Positions 20,575 to 29,604 of a stretch of 64,000 nt of DNA are shown here, in pieces. The stretch's first letter is position 1. Each line of letters starts with the position of its first letter. Source of the stretch: Trichomonas vaginalis G3 (lineage: Eukaryota; Parabasalia; Trichomonadida; Trichomonadidae). The notes below the pieces were generated by a model. It did not search any database. It was not told the DNA's origin and was given only the letters and a program-made list of their open reading frames with translations. The stretch is from positions 248,001-312,000 of the forward strand of contig NC_067207.1 in the NCBI RefSeq assembly GCF_026262505.1, written 5' to 3'. The position numbers and the translations under genes were made by a program.

Positions 20575-20876
20575 ACTGACTTCTCTCCGTCAAATATTGA
20601 CAGTACGCCAGTTTTGACATAATATTGTAAGATAAACTTTCCTTTAGAAATATCTGTAAGTTTTGTTGTTATATTTTTGTCTGCTTCAAGAACTTTCACC
20701 ATTTCAGTTATACCAACTTTCTTTGCTTTATGAAAATATTTAGGTTCAGCAAAGACTGCTATTCTATAACATTTTCCATTGTTTGTGTAAAGAACTATTC
20801 TGTCAATGTATTTGTATTGTTTGTGTGTGTAAACTTTGTTTTGCTTCAATTCGAAGAGATACTCGAATACGTCCAT
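20457..20876 (-). CDS. Small unknown element protein
   Basis: A 139-residue open frame opposite the 3' end of the capsid region. It opens MDVFEYLFELKQNKVYTHKQ and has several predicted beta strands (RIVLYTNNGKCYRIAVFAEP) and a polar C-terminus. No family recognised. The 3' half overlaps the capsid region, so only the first 90 or so residues are clearly meaningful. Confidence 0.5.
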   Translation of the reverse strand: MDVFEYLFELKQNKVYTHKQYKYIDRIVLYTNNGKCYRIAVFAEPKYFHKAKKVGITEMVKVLEADKNITTKLTDISKGKFILQYYVKTGVLSIFDGEKSVQEQLTDLLPKSARWKLSLCQSEEPQQVSSNESSKEHLP

Positions 20877-20894
20877 CTTTTTATTCTAAGTAAA

Positions 20895-21192
20895 ATGTCA
20901 TTTCCGAAAAATAGAAGCGTAAGTGTTTCAAAGGTTTAATGGCGGTGGCAGATGTGAAGTTAAATTCACCAACTCAAACAAACAGTCAAAGTATTGTGTC
21001 AATGTCAAAGACAGAGATGTTGAAGTGGGGAAACCATACGAGGACGAAGATGGTATAGCAATTGTTCCTGTAAAAGAACAACCAACATATCCTGAAGTTA
21101 GCAGAGACTTAAGTTCTGTTGCAGATATTCGAAATGACTACCAACAACTTAAAGACAAACTTCAAACTCAGGAGAGATTTGTCAAGCTTTAA
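20895..21192 (+). pseudogene. Small element protein region, broken
   Basis: Short coding-like stretch (GGRCEVKFTNSNKQSKYCV, then a coiled C-terminus DYQQLKDKLQTQERF) between the minus-strand small gene and the SCCG gene. Family unknown; it does not read as one intact frame from an ATG. Confidence 0.4.
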
Positions 21193-21197
21193 GTATA

Positions 21198-21473
21198 ATG
21201 TTAAACTTGGTCGAACACAACCCTGTAAAAGTGAACTCATATGTCATTGCACCTCATGAAGTTTTGAAAGAACTATTGAAACTTTTGACAGAGGCAGACG
21301 ATATAAACATCAAAGAAATAGAACCCGACATTAGTTGCTGTGGTGTTTCATATAATGTCATTGACAAGATATACGTTATGAAAGGAGGTGAAACGTTGAA
21401 CTTAAAGTATAGTTTCCCAGACGTCATAAAAATATTTGACGACCACAACATTTCATTAAAATTTATTTGCTAA
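21198..21473 (+). CDS. SCCG-motif small protein, shared by both elements
   Basis: A 91-residue intact frame starting MLNLVEHNPVKVNSYVIAP. It aligns by eye with the C-terminal half of the protein at 48560-49234 in the second element. Both have a hydrophobic opening (VIAPHEVLKEL / IILPYESLIHI), an acidic patch followed by SCCG, an IKDISTIKI/VIDKIYVMK strand and a TLNLKY/ELHLTY strand. The function is unknown. Conservation across two diverged elements suggests a core, possibly virion, role. Confidence 0.6.
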   Translation: MLNLVEHNPVKVNSYVIAPHEVLKELLKLLTEADDINIKEIEPDISCCGVSYNVIDKIYVMKGGETLNLKYSFPDVIKIFDDHNISLKFIC

Positions 21474-21715
21474 GTAAAAATGTCAAAACTTCTTGAAAGA
21501 TGTTTGAAAGAAAAATAATATAGACTTTATTTCATGTAAAGGACTTTACACACTTTTGAACGATATGAAAGACCCTGTTTTGTTTGTTCGTGTAGACAAA
21601 AGGAAAGTTCTATGTCTTTACAAAATATTTGAACTTCTTAGACAGAGAACTTCAAGAAACGCCATGTGAAAGTTTAGATGAAGTTCTTCTCCACTTTCAG
21701 AAAAACTTTTAAATA
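21474..21715 (+). other. Decayed coding-like spacer
   Basis: About 240 bases that begin with a further ATG (TCAAAACTTCTTGAAAG follows) and keep the codon style of the neighbours but hold no useful open frame. Probably the remains of a small element gene. Confidence 0.35.
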
Positions 21716-21722
21716 TATATAA

Positions 21723-22520
21723 ATGGCAGAAGATATAATGGTTTATACTATTACGACTAAAAACCCTGAGTCATATAATTCTATAACAACAAACTTACAA
21801 AGTCCTCAAGGACGATATTGTAAACTAACTTTAAACACAATGACGACTAAAGCCTGTTTTGCTCTTTTGACACCAGAAGACTTTATTGTTGTGAATGGCA
21901 AAAAATACTCCTTTGAAGATACTTACTCAGATATACCACCAACAGGTTTTGTTGACTTATTTAATACTTTAAGTACGGGTGTAACATGTGCTGCAACTAG
22001 AGCAGGTTTCGTTATGTTTGGATGTCCGACTGAGTTTACTATAAACAATATGAGCTATAATACAAAACTTATTTCTGGTTTTTACTACCAACAGTTTCCT
22101 ATAACAGGAAAAGGTGTCATACAAGGAATGTCTATTCCATTGACTTTAAGTACACCTATTTTATATATTGTTTCAAACTTAGGTTCAAAGTGTTATTCGA
22201 ATGTCGACAGAAACTATTATGACCAAAAGATACTTATGCGTATAAACAATACTTTCTCTGCTGGTTTGCCTATTGTTCATTCGAATGCAGAATTTTCAAC
22301 CTTAGTGAACTCAAACACTTTGGCAAGTATAACGTTGACATTAGTTGACGCAAACTTTGTTCCTGTAAAACTTTTATGTCCTATGTATTTGTCAATGACG
22401 GCAGAAAGTTTCGAATTGGAAGATGCAACTGGTGAAAGTATTGTATTACAAGAACAACTTCAACAACAAATAGCTCAAGAACAACAAATGCAACAAATGC
22501 AACAACAAAGTCAAGAATAA
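21723..22520 (+). CDS. Candidate minor capsid (penton-like) protein
   Basis: A 265-residue intact frame. It is beta-rich throughout (YCKLTLNTMTTKACFALLTP, GKGVIQGMSIPLTLSTPIL, TLASITLTLVDANFVPVKLL), with a Q-rich C-terminal tail of about 25 residues. A beta-rich protein of this size next to capsid and replication genes fits the single-jelly-roll minor capsid protein of Polintons, but no diagnostic motif is visible. It starts at ATG 21723 right after an AT-only leader (TTTTAAATATATATAA). Confidence 0.45.
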   Translation: MAEDIMVYTITTKNPESYNSITTNLQSPQGRYCKLTLNTMTTKACFALLTPEDFIVVNGKKYSFEDTYSDIPPTGFVDLFNTLSTGVTCAATRAGFVMFGCPTEFTINNMSYNTKLISGFYYQQFPITGKGVIQGMSIPLTLSTPILYIVSNLGSKCYSNVDRNYYDQKILMRINNTFSAGLPIVHSNAEFSTLVNSNTLASITLTLVDANFVPVKLLCPMYLSMTAESFELEDATGESIVLQEQLQQQIAQEQQMQQMQQQSQE

Positions 22521-22549
22521 AAAATAATATTTTTTTTATTCTTATAAAA

Positions 22550-23785
22550 ATGTACAGAATAGATGTTTCAGATTTTTATGACTTCCAAGCATTCAGAAAT
22601 ATGTGTCCATTTCGAGACTATAACAAAGCAGTCGAGAATTTGAAACGTTTAGTCATTTATGTTGACTCTGCCCAGAAATGTTATGTTATGAAAGAATGGG
22701 ATGTTGTCTTTAACAAACCAAGAGCAACAATAGTTTCAGAACAAGAATGTAGACAGAAACTTAAGAAAATAAAAGTCGTACAAGTTGGCATGAAGATGTT
22801 AGATGCTTGGGATATCTTATTGTCAAAGTTAGAAGATTTTTCAGTTCGAGGTATAAAGTTCTATACACCTTCTCCAAACTTCTATTCTATCTTCACTGGA
22901 TATAAATATGAACAAGTAGAATGGAAAGAAAATATTATAGAAGCTTGGTTAGACCATGTCAAAGAAATTATATGCAATGGAAACGAAAGAGTCTATGAGT
23001 ATATCTTATGTTGGTTTGCAAACATCTTACAACATCCAAGTGCTAAAAATGAAACTGCTCTCATTATAATTGGAAAACAAGGAACTGGTAAGAATACTTT
23101 CTTTACAGATATTTTGTGCAAACTGTTAGAAGGTTATTCGAACCCTAATATGACAAACTTAGAAAACATCTGCGGTAAATTTAACTCTTCAATAGAGAAT
23201 ATGAAACTTATAGTTTGCAATGAACTTCAAAGTATAGATACAACAAAAGTTTTGAACTCAGATGCTTTGAAGAGTCTTATAACAGACAAAGTTGGAGTTG
23301 TTGAAAGAAAATATAAAGACCAAAGAGTTTGTGAAAATGTTGCAAACTTCATTATGGTTTCAAACAATACTGTTCCGATGAAGTTAGAAAGTTCTGACAG
23401 AAGATATGTAGTTGTCAGAACGTCAGATTCTCATATGCAAGATACAGAATATTTTGACGACTTAGCAGAAACTTTGACATCTGACTTTTACAACCACTTG
23501 TTCTCATATTTTATGACATTAGATATTTCTGAGTTCAATCCAAGACAAATTCCACATACCGAAGAGAGACAAACATTGTTAGAAGCAAACAAGAGTGTAT
23601 ATGAACTGTTCATAGATGAAACTGACTTTGTGTCATTAGATGAAAGGTCATTGTACGATTCGTATAAACAATATTGTCAAGAATATGGTTATATGACAGC
23701 GTCTAAACGAACATTCTTGGCAAATGTCAAAAGTCTTTTAGACGTACAGAATGGTGTATATACAAAGAAAAATTTTTATGAGTAA
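22550..23785 (+). CDS. SF3-type helicase (D5-like / primase-helicase C-terminal part)
   Basis: A 411-residue intact frame. The Walker A motif is GKQGTGKNTF (about residues 178-187), followed by a Walker B-like LIVCNEL and a motif-C-like ANFIMVSNN. This order is typical of superfamily 3 helicases of viruses and Polinton-like elements, which unwind DNA at replication. The first 150 residues match the region that precedes D5-type helicases rather than a full primase domain. A helicase without a PolB in the same element is notable. Upstream is a T-rich leader (TTTTTTTATTCTTATAAA). Confidence 0.85.
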   Translation: MYRIDVSDFYDFQAFRNMCPFRDYNKAVENLKRLVIYVDSAQKCYVMKEWDVVFNKPRATIVSEQECRQKLKKIKVVQVGMKMLDAWDILLSKLEDFSVRGIKFYTPSPNFYSIFTGYKYEQVEWKENIIEAWLDHVKEIICNGNERVYEYILCWFANILQHPSAKNETALIIIGKQGTGKNTFFTDILCKLLEGYSNPNMTNLENICGKFNSSIENMKLIVCNELQSIDTTKVLNSDALKSLITDKVGVVERKYKDQRVCENVANFIMVSNNTVPMKLESSDRRYVVVRTSDSHMQDTEYFDDLAETLTSDFYNHLFSYFMTLDISEFNPRQIPHTEERQTLLEANKSVYELFIDETDFVSLDERSLYDSYKQYCQEYGYMTASKRTFLANVKSLLDVQNGVYTKKNFYE

Positions 23786-23821
23786 ATTTAAAAAAAAATA
23801 TTTTTTTATCCGATAGAAAAG

Positions 23822-24241
23822 ATGACGAAATATATTTCAGTAAACAAGTACATGTCAGGACTTAAAGAAGAACTAGACCCATTCACATATTTGAATGTTT
23901 ACTTCTACCATTTTGAAAAGTCTTCATTCAGCAAAGTTTGGAACATCGAACCAGTTAAGTTTGCTATTGTGACTAAAAATGGTGCGAAATTTGAAGACTT
24001 AGACATAGAAGGTTTGTTAGCAGTCAAAGAAAGTTTTGACAGAAGGTTTTCAAACCTTAAAGAAGGCAAAGCATACAAACTTGTTATACCTTATGAACCA
24101 AAGAAAGCAGACGACTATGAATATTATGAGTCTAAGATAGTTGAAGTTCAAGGTAAATTGGGTAAAAAGATTTTAGAGTCTAAGCCAGTGTTTGCTCCTA
24201 AAGAGGAAGAGAACATTGACATTGACCCAGAAATGTTCTAA
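23822..24241 (+). CDS. Small protein with acidic tip, downstream of helicase
   Basis: A 139-residue intact frame. It has a beta-rich middle (YLNVYFYHFEKSSF, VKFAIVTKNGAKF, AYKLVIPYEP) and ends EEENIDIDPEMF. A small beta-rich fold with an acidic, aromatic-ended tail is the usual outline of single-stranded-DNA-binding proteins, and the helicase gene lies 37 bases upstream. That role is inference from outline and position only; no OB-fold signature was confirmed. Confidence 0.5.
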   Translation: MTKYISVNKYMSGLKEELDPFTYLNVYFYHFEKSSFSKVWNIEPVKFAIVTKNGAKFEDLDIEGLLAVKESFDRRFSNLKEGKAYKLVIPYEPKKADDYEYYESKIVEVQGKLGKKILESKPVFAPKEEENIDIDPEMF

Positions 24242-24257
24242 AAATAAAATTTTATTT

Positions 24258-24710
24258 TTACATGTCAAATTTCTTTTTCTCTGGAACTGGTTCAGGTTCT
24301 TTCTTCTCTTCTTCTACTTTCTTTTCTTTCTTTTCTTTCTTCTTCTTTTCTGGTGGAGTTATGTCAAATTTCTCCGAACCATATTTCTGTAAAAGTTCTT
24401 TGTCCTTTAATAGCTCTTCTATTTTGTTTTCTATTTCATCTTCAAGAACAGCGCATGTGTCTTCTTTGCATTCTAAGAAGTTTTGTTGGACTTCATCTCT
24501 CCAAGAGGCGTCATCTCTGTCAACAAGTCTGTCATTGACAAATTTTAAGACTGCTCTGCTTAATGTTTTATGGTTCTTGTCATATTCCCAGAAACAGAAC
24601 TTTAGAACAAATTCACCTTTCTTGTTTACACTATGTAAGATTTTATGGTCGACAGATGTTTTGCTGTCGAAAAGCTTGTCTCGAATATAGATAGCGAAAT
24701 CGCTAGACAT
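24258..24710 (-). CDS. Small charged element protein
   Basis: A 150-residue intact frame on the minus strand (MSSDFAIYIRDKLFDSKTSV). The N-terminal 85 residues look globular. The tail is a Lys/Glu/Pro low-complexity stretch (PPEKKKKEKKEKKVEEEKK). Family not recognised. It lies divergent to the ATPase gene, with 36 bases between the two start codons. Confidence 0.55.
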   Translation of the reverse strand: MSSDFAIYIRDKLFDSKTSVDHKILHSVNKKGEFVLKFCFWEYDKNHKTLSRAVLKFVNDRLVDRDDASWRDEVQQNFLECKEDTCAVLEDEIENKIEELLKDKELLQKYGSEKFDITPPEKKKKEKKEKKVEEEKKEPEPVPEKKKFDM

Positions 24711-24746
24711 TTTCTAAAAGATAAAAATTTTAATTTTTCTAAAAAT

Positions 24747-25622
24747 ATGTTAGAAAAAAAGTTTGCTGACATTGACAAGAAATTTGAGAATGTTTTAAAC
24801 AAGAACAAGAGGAAGTTAGAAAATGCTCAGATAAAGCCTATACATGACAAGTTCTTATTTGCTCAGAATGGTATAACAGGTCTAATTGCACCACCTGGGT
24901 CGGGTAAGACTTTCACTTATCTTAAAATGGCTGCACAACAACAAGAACTAGATGAGAAGAACCCATTCTATGAGTTAGTTGTTATTTGTAGTACTTCTGG
25001 TCAATTTGACCAAACCGTCAATTCGTTCAAAGATATTATAAAGAAGTCTAAGTTAGTATGTATAAAGGATACTGAGTTGTTAGATTGGATAAAGAAGTAC
25101 CAAAGAAGAGTTTTGAAGTATAATGCTATAAATGAGTATATAAATTCGAAGTTTAAAGACCCAAATGAGGAAATGCAGAGAATATTAGACAAACACCACT
25201 TCAGAAACAAACAGAAAGAGATAGAATACATTTCGAAGAAATTGCAATCTTACGATTGGAAGACATACCCTCACAGATGTCTTCTTATCTTAGATGACTT
25301 TGCTTCTCATCCTTTGCTTAAGAATAGAGAACAAGATATGTGTCGAATTCTTAAGAAACTTAGGCACTTTAACATCTCAGTTGTCATTTGTGTACAGACA
25401 GCAAAGAGTTTAAGTAAGGATGTTAAAAGAATACTTACTGACATTGTACTTTTCCCCGGATTGTCCGAAGACGATTTCATGGAACTTATGAAAGAGTCCA
25501 TGGCAGGTAAGTTTGACAGACATGAACTATGGGAGAAGTACAAAGTCATACAAGACCCTCATACTTCTTTCAGAATTCATATCTACGCGAACAAAGTTCA
25601 AATTGTAAAAAGTCAAGCTTGA
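24747..25622 (+). CDS. A32-like DNA-packaging ATPase
   Basis: The frame is 291 residues from ATG 24747 (MLEKKFADIDKKFENVLNK); an upstream extension overlaps the divergent gene and is unlikely. Walker A is GLIAPPGSGKTFTYLK and Walker B is CLLILDDFASH, followed by the helix HFNISVVICVQTAKSLS, which carries the sensor-like Q. This is the FtsK/HerA-type A32 ATPase that Polintons and large DNA viruses use to load DNA into capsids. The second element has a diverged homologue at 46775-47536. Confidence 0.85.
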   Translation: MLEKKFADIDKKFENVLNKNKRKLENAQIKPIHDKFLFAQNGITGLIAPPGSGKTFTYLKMAAQQQELDEKNPFYELVVICSTSGQFDQTVNSFKDIIKKSKLVCIKDTELLDWIKKYQRRVLKYNAINEYINSKFKDPNEEMQRILDKHHFRNKQKEIEYISKKLQSYDWKTYPHRCLLILDDFASHPLLKNREQDMCRILKKLRHFNISVVICVQTAKSLSKDVKRILTDIVLFPGLSEDDFMELMKESMAGKFDRHELWEKYKVIQDPHTSFRIHIYANKVQIVKSQA

Positions 25623-25734
25623 AAAATGTAAGTGTTTAGTCTTAGTAAGTCTGTTGTGGTGCTGCAGCTTTCGGTTCTTCTGGCTTTGGAAGGCATTCAG
25701 GAAGAGGAACGTCAGTCATCCGTTTGTGTCCTGT

Positions 25735-25975
25735 CGGAAGGAAGAACTTTTCCAGTTGTCGGGAAAAACTTTTCCTGTCGGAAGGAAAAATTTTTTCTGT
25801 TGGAAGGAAAAACTTTTCCTGAAGTTCGACCAAAAAGTTCTCAATTTTCGAAAATTTGAATGGTTTACGGACGGACAACTGGAAAATTTTTTCTTGTCGT
25901 CGGGAAAAATTTTTCCTGTCGGAAGGAAATTTTTTTTCTGTTGGAAGGAAAAACTTTTTCTGTCGGAAGGAAGGA
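25735..25975. repeat. Minisatellite of GGAAGGAAAAACTTTTCCTG-type units
   Basis: About ten imperfect units of roughly 24 bases with the pattern GTCGGAAGGAAAAACTTTTC. Each holds its own small inverted repeat (GGAAAA...TTTTCC). On the minus strand it reads as a repeating peptide (FFLPTGKIFPSDRKSF), and the flank (PKPEEPKAAAPQQTY, ending at 25642) looks protein-like. The array therefore probably sits inside a decayed minus-strand gene between the ATPase and KilA-N genes. Confidence 0.7.
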
Positions 25976-26065
25976 CTCGGAATGCCAGAAGGATTTGACG
26001 AGGCAATTTACTTTATAGAGCTACCTGAGCCATCTGAAGTCAAGCTTGAAAAATAAATGGTTCAT

Positions 26066-26872
26066 CTACTCTACTTGTTTGAAGTTGTCAAAATACTCTG
26101 TTATTTTTTCCTTTAACAATGGCAAATCTTCTTTGAATGTAAGTATTGTACAACCTTTCATATCATAGTGTGTTTGAGGTAACGTATCTTGAACTATTTG
26201 TTTCACATCTTCATTTGGGGTCATTGAAATCGGTAAGTTTTCGCGATAGAACCAATTTCTGTCAGATTTGTAAATCTTAGCAAGGTCGTAAAAGCTTTTG
26301 TTGTTTCTTCTGACTAAATGCAACATAACCATATCTTTATCTTCTTCATTTTCCATCTCTTCAGTATAAATCATATACTTATAGTTCTTTTCCTTTCCTT
26401 TTGGTACCGAACGTGGTATTCTTTTCTGAATGTTTTTGTCTTTTGCTTCAAGCTTGTTCTCTAGCTCTTCACGTTCTTGTCTATGAATTTCATCTAACAT
26501 CATGAAAATATAACAAGCGTAACGAGGTGAAGCCCACATTGCAACAGCATTTACAAGAAGTCTATGTACATACCAGCCTCTCAAACCATTTAGCAAATTT
26601 TTACGATTTTCGTACGGAATCTCGACTCGTGGTTTTCCTCGGGTCGCAAACATATGAGGAAATTCTTCTAAAAGTTCTTTTGTCTGTTGGTTTTCAAACC
26701 AATGATGTGCTTGCTTTGTAGAACGAAGAGCATTCAAAATACTTTGCATTTGGTACATATCGTCTTTGACCGAACGAATGAGACGGAGTTGTTTGTTAAA
26801 CTGAACCCACTCATATTCTTCATTTATAGCTTCATGAACGATAGCAGTTGTTGTGTTCTCTGATGTTGACAT
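26066..26872 (-). CDS. KilA-N domain protein with DUF3627-like C-terminus
   Basis: An intact frame of 268 residues from ATG 26872 (MSTSENTTTAIV). The KilA-N core is about residues 15-130 (WVQFNKQLRLIRSVKDDMYQ, then LLVNAVAMWASPRYACYIF). A coiled stretch follows, then a C-terminal domain (FYDLAKIYKSDRNWFYRENL). KilA-N is a DNA-binding fold common in viruses and in T. vaginalis Mavericks; it probably acts as a regulator. Partial copies of this gene lie at 27061-27110 and 29281-29448. The upstream region matches those of other KilA-type genes here. Confidence 0.85.
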   Translation of the reverse strand: MSTSENTTTAIVHEAINEEYEWVQFNKQLRLIRSVKDDMYQMQSILNALRSTKQAHHWFENQQTKELLEEFPHMFATRGKPRVEIPYENRKNLLNGLRGWYVHRLLVNAVAMWASPRYACYIFMMLDEIHRQEREELENKLEAKDKNIQKRIPRSVPKGKEKNYKYMIYTEEMENEEDKDMVMLHLVRRNNKSFYDLAKIYKSDRNWFYRENLPISMTPNEDVKQIVQDTLPQTHYDMKGCTILTFKEDLPLLKEKITEYFDNFKQVE

Positions 26873-26940
26873 ATCTGTCTTTACATACAAAATAAAAAAA
26901 TAAATAAAAATAAAACTAACTTTATTTTTTCTATCTTAAG
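26873..26940 (-). promoter_or_regulatory. KilA-type upstream block
   Basis: On the minus strand: AAATAAAGTTAGTTTTA, then a T-rich run, then TTTTGTATGTAAAGACA just before the ATG. The same two blocks stand before the genes starting at 28875 and 30543 and, in the second element, at 52162 and 53321, which points to a shared promoter. Confidence 0.6.
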
Positions 26941-28260
26941 GAAATTCACTGTTTTCATAGAGTTTTATGCAAGACCGAAAAAAGTCGGTCTAGAGAAATT
27001 TCACTGTTTTCATAGAGTTTTGGCGACTACGTTTTCTTACGTACTCGCTGTTCTTCACTGTTTTCATACGGAATCTCTTCTCTCGGTTCTCCGAGGGTAG
27101 CAAGCATATGCCATTTTACTCAGATTTTTGGTCATTTTTCAGCAAAAATATATTTTAGGGTAGAAGGTTAGATCTAACACGTTTTCTACCCTCGTGAATT
27201 TTCATGATTTCTTCGTAAATGTTTTGTCAAACATGAACGTATATGTTTTGTCAAACATGAACGTATATGTTTTGTCAAGACTTCTTCGTAAATGTTTTGT
27301 CAAACATGAACGTACATGTTTTGTCAAAACTTCTTCGTAAATGTTTTGTCATGACTTCTTCGTACATGCTTTGTCAAGACTTCTTCATCGTAATGAGCGT
27401 AAATGTTTTGTCAAGACTTCTTCATCGTAATGAGCGTAAATCAGACAAAAATAATGTTTAGGTGAAGAGGTGCGATCTCACCTGTTTTTTCACCTGTTTT
27501 CTCACATGGTCTAAAACATACAAAACTCATGAAATTTGTGCTGAATTCAGCAAAAATAATGTTTAGGGTAGAAGGTTAGATCTAACCTCCTTTCTAACCT
27601 GTTTTTTTCACAAGCGTTTTACATGGTAAGCGTTATTTTTTGACGAAGTGAACATTGACACTTCGTCAAAAAAATCCCTGAAATCATATCTTACATACAA
27701 AAAAATGAAAAAATGACACTTTTTCATTAGATAACTGTTATTTTTTGACGAAGTGAACATTGACACTTCGTCAAAAAAATCCCTGAAATCATATCTTTTA
27801 TACAAAAAAATACAAAAAAATAAAATGACACTTTTTCATTAGATAACTGTTATTTTTTGACGAAGTGAACATTGACACTTCGTCAAAAAAATCCCTGAAA
27901 TCATATCTTACATACAAAATAAAAAAATAAAACTAACTTTATTTTCTGACTTTCACAAAAGACCAAAAATAAACGCTTGTGAGAAAACAGGTGAAAAAAC
28001 AGGTGAGATCGCACCACTTCACCTAAACATTATTTTTGCTGAATTCAGCACAAATATAATTTAGGGTAGAAGGTTAGATCTAACCTCTTTTCTACCCCAG
28101 TTATTTCACAACCGTTTTACATGGTAAGCGTTATTTTTTGACGAAGTGAAGGTTGACACTTCGTCAAAAAAATCCCTGAAATCATATCTTTTATACAAAA
28201 AAATACAAAAAATAAAACTAACTTTATTTTTTCTATCTTTCACAAAAGACCAAAAATAAA
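26941..28260. repeat. Repeat-rich block: hairpins, iterons, GATC palindromes
   Basis: No intact gene. It contains an array of 24-25-bp units (27224-27440) and four copies of a hairpin with arms TTTTTTGACGAAGTG / CACTTCGTCAAAAAA (27636-27673, 27741-27778, 27853-27890, about 28135-28172). It also has five GATC-centred palindromes (GATC at 27171, 27474, 27579, 28007, 28077) and a scrap of KilA-N coding at about 27061-27110. Similar material fills 28.94-29.60 and 30.62-32.23 kb. Confidence 0.8.
27224..27440 (+). repeat. Iteron-like array, forward orientation
   Basis: About nine units alternate between two 24-25-bp forms, ATGTTTTGTCAAACATGAACG and ATGTTTTGTCAAGACTTCTTCG-like. The same units occur in the opposite orientation right of 30.7 kb. 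Confidence 0.8.
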
Positions 28261-28264
28261 CGCT

Positions 28265-28875
28265 TTACATGTATTTTTCAGCAACTTCGTCAAATAATTT
28301 TATAGCTTTATCTATCTCATCTACTTCAAACGTTTCTTTACCTTTTATGGGAGCACCATACATTTTCTCAAACTTTTCGAGTAGTTCTGTTTCTGCAGCT
28401 CTCATATCATTAGCAAACACAACCTTGACTATATTGACTGTACTGTCATATCTTTGAGTTATATTATATGTTCTTCCTATCTTATATCTCTTTGTATTGA
28501 AGTCCTTCGGTTTCTGAACGATGTAAAGTAAGCCTTCACTGCAACGTTCCGTATCGAATGAACCATATGTTATGAAGTTATATCCAACAACTGGGTCTAA
28601 CCATAACAAACTATTGGTATAAGACTTTTGTCTATAAGATATGCTGTAGTTCCATAGAATCTTACCGATATCATAAGCTCAGGATTTCTTGTCAAAATTT
28701 TCTGAGTAGAAGCAATTCCAACCCAGTCCTTTGTTTTCTTTCCAGATGGAGATATAATGTCTGACAAAGAATATTTGTTGTATTTCTTTGAGTATCTTAC
28801 GTTTAAATCACCTATTCTAACCAATTTGGTGTCATTGTCTATCTTTTTAACTGTTTCAAACTCATTGTTTGTCAT
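28265..28875 (-). pseudogene. KilA-N plus T5orf172 (GIY-YIG-like) protein, broken
   Basis: The first part (from ATG 28875, MTNNEFETVKK) carries a KilA-N-like segment with NKYSLSDIISPSG and WVGIASTQKIL. The second part carries a T5orf172/MUG113-like domain (LLYIVQKPK, YKIGRT, FANDMRAAETELLEKF), a relative of GIY-YIG nucleases seen in viral proteins fused to KilA-N or Bro domains. It reads as two pieces and is a fossil with about one break. The KilA-type upstream block stands before it. Confidence 0.65.
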
Positions 28876-28940
28876 ATATGTTCTTACATACAAGATAAAA
28901 AAAATATTTTACAAAAAACTAACTTTATTTTTTCTATCTT
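28876..28940 (-). promoter_or_regulatory. KilA-type upstream block
   Basis: Minus strand AAATAAAGTTAGTTTTTTG, T-rich run, then TCTTGTATGTAAGAACA ending at the ATG. Same architecture as at 26873-26940. Confidence 0.55.
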
Positions 28941-29600
28941 GTATAAAAGATATGATTTCAGGGATTTTTTTTACGAAGTGTCAAAGTTCACTTCGTCAAA
29001 AAATAACAGTTATATAATGAAATTTGGTCATTTTTTCACGATTTTCATGAGTTTTAGGCGACCAGGTTTTTTTCCCTACTCGCAATTTTTTACGATTTTC
29101 ATGAGTTTTAGGCGAGTAAGATTTTCTATCTTGTATAAAAGATATGATTTCAGGGATTTTTTTTACGAAGTGTCAAAGTTCACTTCGTCAAAAATAACAG
29201 TTATATAATGAAATTTGGTCATTTTTTTACGATTTTCATGAGTTTTATGCTAGACCGAAAAAAGTCGGTCTAGAGAAATTTCACTCAAAAGTTCTTGTGT
29301 GCTTTGGTTTTTGAACCAATGTCTGTATGTTTGGTTTCTGGAGCAAAACATGCTGTCAAAATACTTTGCATTTGGTACATATCGTCTTTGACCGAACGAA
29401 TGAGACGGAGTTGTTTGTTAAACTGTATGTACTCGTATTCTTCATTTATTTTGTATAAAAGATATGATTTCAGGGATTTTTTTACGAAGTGTCAAAGTTC
29501 ACTTCGTCAAAAATAACAGTTATATAATGAAATTTGGTCATTTTTCAGCAAAAATAAAGTTTAGGTGAAGAGGTGCGATCTCACCTGTTTTTTCACCTCT
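28941..29600. repeat. Repeat block with KilA-N gene scrap
   Basis: Three copies of the GACGAAGTG-type hairpin (about 28968-29003, 29159-29192, 29478-29511), here in opposite orientation to those at 27.6-28.2 kb, and one GATC palindrome (29577). At 29281-29448 there is a clear partial copy of the KilA-N gene segment at about 26672-26826, including the stretch with TTTGCATTTGGTACATATCG. Part of the array therefore arose by copying gene pieces. Confidence 0.75.
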
Positions 29601-29604
29601 TTTC

